From NCBI GenBank assembly GCA_017590115.1, contig JAGGNK010006615.1, forward strand, positions 372,001 to 436,000: a stretch of 64,000 nucleotides of DNA, in the 5' to 3' direction. The first letter of the stretch is position 1; each line of letters starts with the position of its first letter. The stretch comes from Montifringilla adamsi. Lineage: Eukaryota > Chordata > Aves > Passeriformes > Passeridae. Under the pieces are notes generated by a model that saw only the letters and a program-made list of their open reading frames with translations, had not been told where the DNA came from and searched no databases. Both the position numbers and the translations under genes were made by a program. This document shows, in pieces, positions 51,501 through 64,000 of the stretch.

Positions 51501-54500
51501 GGCATCTATATATTTCTTAAGAAAGCCTTTTGTTTAGCAACAAGAATTTCTTTGTTTGACAAGCAGGGGGCTGGATCACATCCTTGTAGCAGGACATTTC
51601 TGCTCCTTTAGCAACACAGAAGGGCATTAAGACAGCCCACATGCAAAGCAGAGACTGTAACATGTCCATGCCAAGTAACTCTGCCAGGGGCACTTCAATA
51701 CAGCGGTATTTTCAATCCTCCTCGGCCACTGCAACCCTACAGCAGCCCTAAGGCCACCCTCTGTCCTCATCCACCCCCACATCTAGCAGTAAAACCCTGA
51801 CAAACCCTCACCCTCCCCAAAAGTCAGCTGGCATTTTGCCACCTGCCCTGAACAACGAGGATTTCCTTCTGGGAGCACAGTAATGGCTCAGAGTCATGAC
51901 TGCTCCTTCACAGCCTTTTGAAAAGCTTTGCCAAGAAGAGCACAGTGTCTTGTTTTAGAGACACATCCCTGTTCATCAGGAGGCACAAGACTCTCCTTCC
52001 TGCCAGCCAGGACAGGAGCCCTTAGCCCTGACACCCAGCAGAGCAACTGCCCCAGGGACTTCCAGTTTCCAAGTTCTTCTCACTTATCCTTCTGCAGCAA
52101 GGAGGTTTTGGGTCCACCCTCTCTCTACCAGCCAAAATTAAAGCAATTCAGTGTAATACCAGCTTCTTTGAAGACAGAAATATCCAACACCACCACCACT
52201 TCCCCAAGGCCCTTGTGTTCAATGCTAAAGGCGATTTGTGGGTCCCATTTGTTGGTGTTTACTCAGATGAGAAGCAACATAATGCATGATCTCCATTGGT
52301 TGTGCTCCTGGAAGTCACACACATCAGATAACCTCAGCAAATTGCCACTGAGCACAAGAAGAAACACTTCAGCAATCACATGGTCTCAGAAACAAAAGAC
52401 CCACATCCATTTTATTCGACATTGTGCCCCATTTCCATGACAATGACGGCACCACCCCCATTAAGCATAAGGAATGAAGTATTAGAAACAACAACAGGAA
52501 AATACTGAAACCAAAGGATAGGCACCTGTTGATTATCTCCTTTTTCTTTGGTACTATCTTGATGCTATGATGCTATCAGTAGCTTCATCTGTTATATGCA
52601 AAATCTTAAAATTAGGCTGCTTCAGCCTTTACTCTGAAATATCACGGCAGTTGCTCTCCCATGAACAATTTTTATTTGTCAGGGATATGTGCTCTCACAC
52701 TGATCAGAAATACACACACAAAAATTCTGAAATGTGCTGGGCAATTGATTTGGTTACCAGCAGCTCAGGTGCCAGCTCAAAGTCTGGGATCTGGGTGACT
52801 AATACAATACATGTTAAAACTAAAATACTACAGGACATAAATCTTGGCATTAAATGCAGGACAATTATATAGGTATTAATAAAAGTTGTAGGATATTTAA
52901 AAATAGAACAAAATGGTTATCCTAACCATTACAGTTATCAAAATTATTATCAAACTCTAAAAGTTTGATTAAATCTGATGTATTCTGGATTTTTCTCTTT
53001 TCTTGTACATATATAAACCAAACATATTCCATGCAGGAAAACAGAAAGCTCTTGCAGAGAGCCAGTACTAGCTCTGTCTTCTCATCATGCTGTTTGCAAA
53101 CTCCTGTTTCATTTGACCAAGCAGAATCGTCCTGCTACAGCTGTTACTGCATTTTCCATGTAAGACACTACATGTTCCCAAAACCAGAGCTGGCCTAAGC
53201 TGCCTGTGACACAGAAAGCAAGAGGGGACAAGGGGCAGTACTGTACTCACAAAGCCCTTCTTGTAGTGGCTATGACTAAAGTCCCTCACTTTGGGAAAGG
53301 TTTTGGCAAAGACTCTATGGAAATGTGCTGGCTAACAGCAGAAGAAGATGCTGTCAGCTCTCCACATGCCCCTAACCCTGAAAATCCCAGCCTACCTCCC
53401 AGTTTAGAGGTTAGCCCTCCTCTCCAATGTTTTTCTCCTCAATCTCCCACAGCATTTTCACTTTTTTCTGCAAGGGAAGAGAGGCACAAGTTCTTCTTTC
53501 CTTTCCTAGCTCTAAATACATCAGTGGATGTCAGGGTTTCAAGGCAGCTCCTTGCTCAAGCAAGGAGAACGCAAAGCCAAAGCATGAGGCCAACTACTTG
53601 ATCAATACTCTTTGATTTAATTAGCTTTGGACCGAGCTTGAAGTTGATGCCTTTGAGAAGTTGCCACAGGCAAAATACAGTTTGCAAGAGGGATCGCTTT
53701 CATAAAAAAGGATCTAAACCTTGGGGGGACTGAGGACAATTTGCCACCTAGAGAGACTTGCCTTCAGCAAAGCAACAGCCATCTGACTTACTTAATAGCT
53801 GAACTCCTACAAAGAAAAGAGCTATCACACCAAACTCATATATTTTGTGCCATTTCACTCTCATTTTTCAACTTACTTAATACATTCCACTTATATTCCT
53901 TCTGTACCTTCCTAAGTCAGTTCTTTGGATAAGAGGCCAGTATTGCCCAGCAGCCACCAGGGTGAAACTTCCAGCTCTCTACAAAATGGGTCACAAAAGC
54001 CATTTGCTGCACATAAAAGCATGTCACCTCCTCCAGTTTATTCAGTTTTATCTGAAAATCAAGACCTTGATGCTTGTATCTGAAACAGAGCTGTGAACAG
54101 AGCACACCAATACCTACCATATTTAAAGGTCTATTTGCACTTGCCAATATACACGTATTAATCCTAATGTATTGGATCTGGACCAGAAGCTAAAAGCCAG
54201 GACATAAAACTTGAAGTAGCAGTCTGGATTCAAGTCCAAACTTGGCAGTTTAAACTCATATATAATCATCATTACTCAAATTCAATGAAGGGAGGGCAGA
54301 CCTTAAATCCCTATTAGATTTACTGACCTATTGATTTACTCAGTTTATTCATTTCTTTTATACCTTTACAGATCCTGTCATAAAGAATTCAAAACGGACC
54401 TTCTTAACCTAAGGAAATAATGACTGCAGCTGAACACTTGCTTTATATCATGACACCTCCAAGAGGGGTCAAGCACCCCTGCAGACTCAAGTGCCAGATC

Positions 54501-56504
54501 CTGCATTTCATCCCCAGATGAACAGTGAAGCCTGCAGTGGAAACTGAGTGGAAGTCAGGAGCTGGCAAGTGTCTCCCCACCCATCCCATCGTATCCTTTT
54601 TCACACTATTCAATGTCTGCTAACACATCCTTGGCACCCACATCACAGTTTGCTCACTGCTGGTCAAAAATATGCATGACAGAGAGCAGTTAATGAGTTC
54701 AATGTGAAACAAATTAAATGAAATCACGACCTCACAGCATCGAGAGTGCATTAATCTCTAACACCAAAGCTGTTCAAGGATACAGCTGCAAGACCAGAGC
54801 TCTACAGGCACTTGCTGTGAATCCCCCCACTATAGACACTGAGGGCAAGCCCATCTTTTGGATGTGCTCCACCCTGCAGCAGCCAGGACCACACACAACC
54901 TGCATCCCTGAAATTCAGCTCCATCTTCCATCCTTGAGAGGAGCACCAGTAGCAGACCTGCAGCTCCTAGCACCCAGAGCTGACCTTTAATCTTCTCACA
55001 AGAGGGCAGGCAAGGTGTGAGCACGGCCCTGTGAACAGCTCTGGTCTCAAACGTGCAGAGATGCACAGATGTGACAGAAAAAACACAGGGATATCTGCAG
55101 CTCTGCCAGGGTCCTGACTACAAGCCCTCCTTCCAAGCGATCAAAGGGAAAACTCCCAGATCCCTCATACTATGTGAAGTGTTGCTGTTACTGGAGTAGC
55201 TGCCAGTTTTAGTCGGATTGAAGTCTTCAGAGTTTGGAAAATGAGAAGCTCTTAAGCACCTCCACCTCATGTGACCAGGGCTAATGTAGGTGGGCTTTGG
55301 GTCAGCTGGGCTCTGCCTTCACCAAATCCAACAGCAGGAGAGCTCTGCCAGGCAGCCAACAAGGACTGCAGGCATGAGACCCATCATGGCCACTGGTGCC
55401 TAAACGTGCCTGTGGTACAAGAGCAGACTAAGAAAGAATGATTCACCTTCCATTTTCAGGGTCACACATCATCTTTACTGCCAAGCAGGTGGTAAGGTCA
55501 AACTACAACTAGGGAAAAGGCAATTAAAGGAAAGCAAAAAAAGGAGACAGACCCTCCCTAGTAACTAAATGAAGGTAATAAAAACAGTAACTGATACATA
55601 AAGTGAGAAATGGGGCTACTGGAGCAGGAATGGGGGACCAGTAATCACAGCCAACCTCGGTAGTCCAGAGAACATGGGAAAACCTGACTATTTCAAACTT
55701 GCCGAGTACATAAGAATTGCTTTTGTCTGCATTAAATGCTGCACTGCTTTCACCACCAATGTGACCAGCGGTTACAAAAGGAAAAATCTCAACAATAAAG
55801 TGCTGAACTATGCCATGTCAAAAGGCCACTGTCCCACGCCAGCAATATTCAGAGCTAGACCATGTTGCCCACTCACAGCCGCTGTCCGCAGGACAGAACA
55901 AAAGCTGTGTCACTACCCTGTATGCAGAAGAAGAGACAATGGCTCCCATAAAAAGCTATGCAAAGCTTTTTAGTGAGATTTCTGGTCTGGGATCTAATTT
56001 GATCCTCCTCTTAAAGCTTTAATCAGCTGTGCAGTCAGTCGGCACACCATCATTTTAATATTAACCCTTTTAATTATCTATCTGAGCACTCTTCCCTAAC
56101 CCCAGGAAGAAGGGCACTAACCCCACACTCTGTCCCATATCTGTACAATACATGAAGACATTTTGGTGCAAGGTATCATGTCTGTATGGAAAATCAGCAG
56201 AAATTGCCCTCATCTCATGTTTTCAGGCTTTTCTGTATGCCTATTTTTACTCCACAGGTCTCTTCAGAGCCTTGCTAGCAGCCAAGAAAGTTGCTTGACC
56301 ACAGCAGCTGGGCAGGATGAGTCAGGGCACATGAATGTCTTTTAACCCCACTGCACCTGTGCACTGAGAGTATTGGCTGCTCAGCTGAACACAGCTGGGA
56401 TTAGCTCTCTTCCATGGAAGAAAACTCATGCCCCCAGCAAGGTCAAACCTTCCTAATTCTCAACACCCTTCAGCAAGGTTTAAGAGAAAAAAAATTTTTT
56501 AAAA

Positions 56505-56530
56505 AGAGAGAGAGGGAGAGAGTGAGACAG
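56505..56530. repeat. GA-rich microsatellite
   Basis: An imperfect (AG)n run interrupted by GGG and GTG, next to A- and T-rich bases. Intronic, with no evident function. Confidence 0.75.
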
Positions 56531-56904
56531 ACAAGCCCCAAACACAAGGTACACTCTCCAAATGACTGGCAAGGAAATGCAGCCATCAGAGCACAAAACA
56601 TGCTGTGACAGTGCAGCACATAATACGATATAAATCGAGCACACACCAGATCCTCAGCCGGCTTGATGCTTTGCAGAGCCCACAACTTCTGAATTCAATA
56701 AAATAATAAGCACCCTGACCTTAATGCAGTCATCAACGCTAAATAAAGCCAAGCACAGTTGTGCTCCTTTGATCAGTCTTTTCATAAAGGCAGTATAAAT
56801 AGTGTTGCTGCTTTTCCATATCCTAAGAGGATTTTACATTTGGAAAGTGTTACATAGGCACACCAGGAAAATAAGTAGTGTTTTGTTTCTTTTTCCTTTT
56901 GGGC

Positions 56905-56930
56905 TTTTTTTTTTTTTTTTTTTTTTTTTT
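56905..56930. repeat. poly(T) run, 26 bases
   Basis: A homopolymer of T on the plus strand, poly(A) on the gene's sense strand, preceded by a T-rich stretch. No retroposed body was recognised. Confidence 0.85.
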
Positions 56931-57195
56931 GTTACTTTTCAAACTGTAGAGAGAAAAGTTAAAAAATCAACTCCCAGTGATCCAAACAATGTGTTTACAT
57001 AAGGGTTTACAAAATGAAAAAGCAAGTTACTCCCCATCCAGATATTCTGTGATCCTGCCAAGTGTCCCTACAGACTAACATCCTCTGAGACACAGCCTTG
57101 TGCTATAATGTTTCTGGCCAAAGCATTTGAATTTTAAAAGAGAAATACAAAGAGAGAGAACCACAGCCAGCTGTACAGCAGTGATCCCTGGTGTG

Positions 57196-57221
57196 AAGCA
57201 AACTGAGGGTTCAGTTTGCTT
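57196..57221. repeat. Perfect inverted repeat, 11-bp arms, 4-base loop
   Basis: The arm aagcaaactga at 57196-57206 is followed by gggt and its exact reverse complement at 57211-57221. Pairing stops at both outer ends, so the hairpin is short. Confidence 0.7.
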
Positions 57222-58265
57222 GGGCCAAAGTTTCTGCTTCCTCACCATCATTAGGAAGCAGAGATGGACCTGACCATTCCTGTAGCCTCAAGGATTTTAG
57301 CAGCCTTCTCCATTACCTGGCCTACATTAGCTCAAGGAGCATCCTGCATATCCCTGTGGCTGTCAGCCACGCAGGACTCCCGTGCTGACCTGGTCCCTTG
57401 GCCATGTTTTGCACAGTGTCTGCAAACTTTTGGCAACTCCAGCCTCTCCAGAAACATCATCCCGCAGTGATGCCAGTCAGCTTAGGTCGTCGAGCCAAGC
57501 TGCTTTCTTTCCAAGTAATCTTTCCACAGGTTTTCACAATGCCTCAATAATTCAATTAGCATTGGCAATTACAAAGGCATTCAACTTCTAGTTTTGCATC
57601 TTAAAACCAAATGTGGATATGTGTGTTTTAGCCAAGGGTTATGGCATGGCCTTGCACATGCTGTGCAGTAGTGTGACCCAGCTTTACCTCATTTAACTCA
57701 TTTCTGCTAATAAGTGAAAAAAAATTTCTTTCTATAACAATTAATATTATACCCATTACCCTTCCAGTTGATGCAGACATGATCTGGAAAGAAGCTGTTA
57801 TCATGAAGGTGGTATTTTAAAATACTACCATGAATAGAAAAGAAATTTAATCGCAAAATGAAGATGTTTTACACTTGCCATGACTAAATATATTGGCCCT
57901 TACCAGGAAGTATTAAAGCCTGTGACACTGCTTCATGTTTTGATCCAAGTCAAACACAGGCTACTCAGAGACCCAATAGAGCACAACAGTGAAAAATCTG
58001 CAGATGCTGCAATACCACTGATCTTTAGAAAGTTGGGTAAATAATACAAATAATCCTGGGTAAATCACACAAAAAGAACAAGGAAACAAATCTGGGTTTA
58101 CACATCTCAGGTACCTGAGTGGCCTGTCTACTTGGGCTAACTTGACAGCACATTAAGGTCTGAAATGAACTTTTGAATCCTTTCCTCACCCAAAGGCTTA
58201 AGGCAGCACCAAGGGAATATGGAAAGAACGAAGCTATTTCCTCTCATTTGTCATGGCTCTGGGTT

Positions 58266-58312
58266 TCCATATTCTCCATATTCCATATTCCATCTCCATA
58301 TTCTCCATCTCA
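58266..58312. repeat. Short tandem repeat, CCATATTCT/CCATCT type
   Basis: Five to six copies of CCATATTC or CCATCTC(C) follow one another on the plus strand in about 47 bases. This is a pyrimidine-biased microsatellite-like stretch inside the long intron. Confidence 0.75.
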
Positions 58313-61300
58313 TTTTCTCCCTTCTCCACCCCATGCATGAGTCCCCTGTGCCCAGCAACCTCCCAGAGGCAGCCTGACCTCTCCGCTATCTGCAAAAAAT
58401 ACCTTCAAGCCTCAACAAGGATAGAAGGAGAGATCTTTTCACACAAAATCTGCGGGTCCAAAATGCAGTAACAGGAAAGATAACCAACAAAATATTTGAA
58501 GTTGCCAGTCACAGACTCAGATTATAGCAGCTACATTGCTGAGAGTAGCCCTGTAAAAGAGCAACTCAGCCACCAGTTTGGATGAGAAAAATTCTCTCAG
58601 GAGCAGAATTTTGGAGATGCACAGCACTGAGAGCTGCCTGTCATGCCTTTTGGGAGCTCACTTCACCCTCTGCTTCTGGGGAATAATGCTTTCAAAATGC
58701 AAGTCCCAAGAGTTGGGTTTTTGGGTTTTTTTTTCCCTAAGAGCGATTTTTCCATTGTGAGTCCTTTAACAATGGTATTTTTTAACTTTTTTTATTTTTT
58801 TACAAAAGCTTTATAATCCTCTTCTTTTTCATCTGAGTGGAAACCACTGTATGACAGCTTTAAACTTTTCTTTCTTTAAACCCAGCACTCCCTCCTCAGC
58901 TATAATCCTCCTATTGGAAAGATCAGTTTGCAAGTCCTTGCCTCCAGGCAGCCACATCACAGCAGCGATTACAGACCCAAAAATCCAATCAAAACCCCTC
59001 ATCTTTTAGCTCAATGGCCATGACATTAATTGCATGACAATAACAACAAGAAAATTAAGTGACAATTTGAAGTTATAAACTGCTCCCAACCCACGCCATT
59101 CATTTTGGCTCCAGGGTCCTTGAACTCCGGGGATGGTACATCTTAAAGCACCAAAATGGCTTTGACATCAATGTCCCATTTTTAAACTCTCCCAGGCACA
59201 CTGGGCTTCTGAGACCTTTTGGACTTTTGATCACCCTCTGGCTCAGCCTGGCTTTTCCTCCTCCTTCCAATTTTATCCCCAATGGCAAACGTTTAATAAC
59301 TACAGAGGCACACTCAAGTTCTAATATTTTTTTTGCAGTATGATACAAACAGTGCCTGTATAACTAAAATGGTAGAATTTTAGCTCTAAACTTAGAAGTA
59401 AATTTTGCCTCCAATTCTGTGAAATCAGAACTGAATAATTTTTTGTGGGAATAAAAAGATAGCAAGTTAGCAGCACCTGAACTAAAGCTGGATTGGTTTT
59501 CTTCTCAACAAAAATCAGGGGCATTTATTATTTGTATTTCAGGGACAACGCAGTCAACACTATTTTGCTGTGGATTTGCTTTGTTTTGGATGAAAAACAC
59601 AAACCCCTCCTTTTTTAAAAACTGCAGTGAAGTCAGAGGAATTGCCACCATCCAGAACAAATCAATGACACACCCTGAAATCAGCCAGTTCCGAGAGCAG
59701 AGCTTCGGTCAGTCCTCCGCGATCACAGGGAAAGCTGCAAAGTTCAGCTCAGGATCCCATTAGTCGCAGCTACGCTTCAGGTCTGCTTTTCTCTTGTAGA
59801 AAATACAGGGCAGAAGAAAGCCCCTGTGGAGTTCCCTGTCTACTCCCTCCTTCACGGTACATTCCAGGCCCAGAAATTTTCACTTCTATAGCACAAATAA
59901 TCCCCCATCAGTGCAGTGTCATTTCTAGAAGCACCTGGCACAGTTGTGCTGCACATACACAGGCAAGGCTCTCCCAAGTGTGTTCTTCCCTGCATCCCTG
60001 AGTAACCAGGCATCAGGGTGTCCCCTGACTAGGGGTCCACAGTAGCCCCAGGCTGTACACCCAGCCTGCAAAAGCACTGAAATCACATTAGGTGGGAAGC
60101 AAAAGTTAATTCCCACCATCCAAACCCTTAAAATAACAGTTTTTCAATTACTTTTTTTTTTTTTTTCAATTGAACTACTTATTCACACTGAGGTTTTTCC
60201 TCACAGAAAACAGTAATTAAGCAAAGAGGGTTAAAAAAGAAAACATTCCTTTGAAAAAAAAGTTAAATTCTGGAAAGGAAGAGCATGACATACCAAGGCA
60301 GTTGTTTGAAAGCTCTCTCCCAATACACATAACACAGAAGCCAACTCTTACTTTCACAGTACTGCCCATTTGGAACAACACCTCAAAAAATGGGGAATTA
60401 TTTTCCTTTCTTATTTTTACTTGTCTCCTTGTTTTAAACTCTTATTTTTTTCCTTTCCTAGACAAGAAGGATGCCTCACTCTGCACCACTGACCTGACCT
60501 CATTCTAACTGTACAGCAGACAGCTGCATGCCTTGCTGGATCTCTTCCAGACATCACAACAGACAGCACCAGCACCACTCCCCAAACACACCCCCTCCCC
60601 AGCAATTTGTTTTGCTAATTATTAATGTGTCTTCAGAACAGACAGTAATCAATGAGATGTAATAAACACACACAAACCCTGTACATCACAGCCTTTTGTC
60701 AAAAAGGCACCCTGATGACACAAAGAGGAGCTGGGAACACCATGATACAGACATCTTGGATGCACTTGTGTGCAGGCTGAAGTGTCCAAGCTGGCTCTGT
60801 GCATTCCAAACACAAGCATATGGACTTGCCCACAGCATCACTTATTCTGCTGCCTCAGGCCACAGCTTAGCAAGAAAGTAAATCTAGTCCTGAGTCCTAT
60901 AAAATAAGCATAAAATTGTTCCAACCACTGTATGCAAAGGGCCAAGTTACTGCAGCTACAGAGCCCAAGTCTTCATTTTCAAGTGCCATAAAGCAATCCA
61001 AATATTGTACTGGGTTTTCTTGCACATCTCCATTTAAGTAGTCTCTTGCATACATCTTCATGTCTTTCACACAGCAAATTCAAATTTAATTGAAAATGAA
61101 ACTAGCAAACAACTATTAGAATCTAGTTCCAAAAGCAGTTTCCATGAGGAGAAGGTATGGAAAAACGAAACAGTTCAGAAATCCTGAACAAGAACAGCAT
61201 CCAAGTGGGAAGAGATGTCTGTATTTCTTTATCCATTAAGTGAAGCATTATTTGTAGAGCCTTCAAATTTTGTTTGGTACATCGAAGTCATCAAGCATCA

Positions 61301-62542
61301 TGTACAAAGCCACATAAGACTTCAAGTTCTTCAGTTCAGCTCCTTGTCACATCATCATCCCCTACACCTACACTTAGCAACTGCAAAGCACCCTTCAGGT
61401 GAGATGCAATGGCTGATTTAAAAGCTTTCACCATCAAACAAAGGACATGCAATGAATACAGAAGTGGGGAAGCAATTAGTATTGCTGAAGACATGCTGAA
61501 ACTTCCAGCTTTTTATTTGATTGTCAAAGGGGTCTAGGCAGTTTTAGTCAAAACATCTTTGTGCTTGTACTCTAAATATCAAGTACATGTAACTAAATCT
61601 AACACTTAAAAAAACCCTCCCTGTACTTTGAGCTAAAAGTATAATCACAGTGCATCTGGCATTTAAATAAAATAACCATTAGCACAGGAAACACACAGCA
61701 TAAAAGCACCAGGTCAAGAAACGACAGACGAACAGAGAGAAGCAGCATGGGATTGGACTTAATGCCATGTTTACTAGAGATCTGCTGCGTTGAGAAATGT
61801 AGAGGACTTACTGTGGCAGGCTGAGCTACAGGATTAAAAATGCTGGCTATGACTAAAAAAGGGAGCTTTAATTATCTGACTTAATTGGAGAAGGAAGAAA
61901 ACCAGCTCCAACTTTAAGAAAGCAGCAAACTAAGAGCAGCTAGGACACCTACAGAGCTCTCAAGGCTTGAAGGGCTTTTTGTATTTCCCATTTAAAAATG
62001 CAGGTATCTATTTGTTAACTACAGCAATAGAAGGGAGCACTAGGATTTAAAAGGAGAAACATGTTACTCGAGATGAATTGGATTAAACCATACCAAGACT
62101 ACAGATTAGCATGAATTAGCTTCTACTGTCAGCAAGTCCTGGCAACACTCCGACCCACCATCAGCAAACAACTCCATAAAATTTCAAGTCACATTCACAA
62201 TTATTAATCAAATCACATCGGCAGACACAAACCAATCATAGGAAAAACTATCTTACTCAAAGCAGACATCATGTCCAACCCCCCTGACTCATTAAATGCC
62301 CTACAGCAAGTCGTTTGAAGGTTTTGTGCCTCAATAAAGAAAGAAATATTTTTGTGCCTTCATACTAATTGTCACTTTATATATATAGATGAAAACCACT
62401 ATGGAAGTGATTACTAATATATCACATCATGATATTCACAGCCCAAAATTCACTTTGCTCATCACTCAGCAGTGAATAAGAGCACTTTCCTCTCAAGTGT
62501 AATCCAATTTGTTGTGTCTATTTTCACAGCAGCCACACTTAC

Positions 62543-62614
62543 TTTCACATTCAGGTAGGGTTTCCATGATCTCGTCACTGCACGCCATTCAAACAATCCC
62601 ATGCCCTGGGTCCC
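62543..62614 (-). other. Exon-like segment of 72 bp, unassigned
   Basis: On the minus strand a pyrimidine-containing acceptor (tgtccctatag) is followed by 24 open codons reading GTQGMGLFEWRAVTRSWKPY and then LNVK, and by a strong donor (AAA|gtaagtg). It is in the sense orientation for PDZD2 but matches no part of the N-terminal protein I recall. It could be an alternative or untranslated exon, or chance. No supporting neighbour was found. Confidence 0.25.
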
Positions 62615-63955
62615 CTATAGGGACACAACTGACAGACCAAGCTGTTTCAGTTTTCATCAGTTCCTGCACTGGGATGTAATGTGAGTATATGTCCCACACA
62701 GATGTGGGCTCGCCCATGGCCACAGAGCCATGAGGAGATAAGAAACAAACAAGTATTTCACCATCAAACTGGGCTCAACTCTCAGCCCTTATTAGTCCAC
62801 ATACTAAACTGGATTACCTAAAGCTGGATGCATCCCTCTGCTCCACACAGGTCACTAGCATGAGCCTTGCTGTGAAGAAACCTGTGATGGATTACAGTGA
62901 CTGCCTGAGGCCACTCAGCAAACCCACAGCAGAGTCGAGAGAAGAAGCAAGATTAGGACAAGCAGAATCAGTGCCACCATGGTGCTGTGCCTGTATGCTT
63001 TTGCACTCCCTTCCATGTGCCCAGGCCACGCAGCTGCTCCATCAGCAAACCAGGGATATGATTCAGCTAAAAAAAGCAGCCTCCCAGGGATGCGGGAGAG
63101 GCCATATTGCTGGAGGTTTCCAGGATATGAGCATGCAGGGTGCTAGATAGAAAAGCTCATGCAGTCTCCTATTCCCATGAAACATTTGACAGTACGATGT
63201 CTCAAGTTCACTTTCAGACTGGGCTGATGTATGAAAAACCAATGCAGGAGTGTAGCACAAAGAGTTTGTTTTCAACAGCACTAGTCCCTTGACCTGTTTG
63301 ACCATCCACCCATGCCAAGAGTAGCATCAGCACAAGGGCAGGGTGAGAAAGCATGGCCATGATCAAGGGAAAGGGAGGAAAAACACGATATTCCTGTTTC
63401 CCTCTGAAAGAGTTCTCAGGAGGCTCCAGGAAGAGCACCATGTGCTAATCCATCCCCAAGTTTCTACAGGAAAATAGTAAGTGTGCTAAGAGGTCTGAAC
63501 ATTGCTTTCGCCAAACAACTGCTCTCCCACTTGTTGTGCTGCTTGCAGAGATGAATCACCGCCTCCCAACAGCTGTAATTTACTGGGACATCAGCTGGCT
63601 CTTTGTGGTAGGCAGGGGAAACTGATGCCTCCCCACTTAATTGCGTGTTTTTCTTCAAACTCAAACCTGGTTGACTAGTAGCATCTCACAAAGATTTCCA
63701 AACTCAAGAGACAGATTTAGTAACCTGCCTTGCTAAAACACTGCCCAGTTAAGAACAAGGCACCACTGGAGGAGTTCCTTAAATTCAAAAGTCTTGTTTT
63801 GCTTCCTTTCCTAACAGATTCCAATGACCTGATTCCCAAGAAATAAGATCTTTTTACCAAAGGTCTGAAATTTGGGTTGAGGAAGCATGAGTCAGATCAG
63901 ATGCAATGAAACATCCACAACTAATTAATAGGATGCATCTAGCTTTCCTCTCATT

Positions 63956-63972
63956 AAAAAAAAAAAAAAAAA
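63956..63972. repeat. poly(A) run, 17 bases
   Basis: A homopolymer of A near the window edge within the long intron. No attached element was recognised. Confidence 0.8.
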
Positions 63973-64000
63973 TCCAATAAAAAAGCAAAATCTACACAAT

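Larger units (their letters stand above)
37414..64000 (-). other. PDZD2: Upstream PDZD2 intron, at least 26.6 kb, running off the window
   Basis: Long introns at the 5' end are a known trait of PDZD2. Reading the minus strand I found no match to the remainder of PDZ1 or to the N-terminal exons, so these should lie beyond 64000. Recognised contents are a poly(A) run at 40170-40198, an assembly gap at 42000-42023, a short duplication at 44129-44162, a CR1 fragment at 45410-45553, a GA-rich run at 56505-56530, a poly(T) at 56905-56930, a hairpin at 57196-57221, a CCATATTC-type repeat at 58266-58312 and an exon-like segment at 62543-62614. No further gene is supported; small exons could be missed by eye. 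Confidence 0.75.

Noticed and set aside
51928..52440. 170-codon plus-strand open frame
   Set aside because: No family recognised, Ser/Pro/His-rich random-looking product, no promoter or splice evidence.
1..64000. CRISPR arrays, operons, ribosome binding sites or phage elements
   Set aside because: The sequence is vertebrate nuclear DNA with spliced exons; no regularly spaced repeats or prokaryotic signals were seen.

Overview
The window is vertebrate nuclear DNA holding one recognisable gene: PDZD2 (PDZ domain containing 2, also called PAPIN or PDZK3). It lies on the minus strand and is cut off at both window edges. Ten coding exons can be placed to the base from GT/AG splice sites, compatible phases and similarity to PDZD2. 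Together they join into one open frame of 523 complete codons plus one leading base. On the minus strand the order is 37413-37011, 23658-23516, 22867-22735, 20617-20450, 7868-7757, 5857-5709, 5062-4943, 2442-2328, 383-310 and 153-1. No other gene on either strand could be supported.

The organism is most likely a bird. A 3'-end fragment of a CR1 LINE (45410-45553) is close to avian CR1 families, a probable LTR at 27255-27825 has the tail typical of avian endogenous retrovirus LTRs, and repeat density is low. PDZD2 maps to human 5p13, which corresponds to the avian Z chromosome, so this may be Z-linked sequence; that is inference. A run of 24 Ns (42000-42023) shows this is a draft assembly.

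Layout, read 5' to 3' of the gene: 64000-37414 is part of a very long upstream intron (at least 26.6 kb). The exon at 37413-37011 carries the end of PDZ1 and a linker. After a 13.4-kb intron come two exons forming PDZ2 (23658-22735). Four linker exons follow (20617-4943), across introns of 2.1, 12.6, 1.9 and 0.65 kb. PDZ3 is encoded by the three exons at 2442-1, and the last of these continues into a Ser/Pro-rich linker past the window edge. PDZ4 to PDZ6 and the stop codon must lie beyond position 1. The promoter, start codon and first half of PDZ1 lie beyond 64000.

PDZD2 is a large multi-PDZ scaffold reported at cell-cell contacts and the endoplasmic reticulum, and a secreted C-terminal fragment has been described. 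The visible part would supply two complete peptide-binding modules. The rest is ordinary intron with simple repeats, poly(A)/poly(T) runs and a few old transposon fragments. I found no novel biological system. The most interesting points are a His at the ligand-class position of PDZ3 where I recall Phe in human PDZD2, sharp exon-to-exon differences in GC3, two intronic CpG clusters, and an exon-like segment in the long intron.
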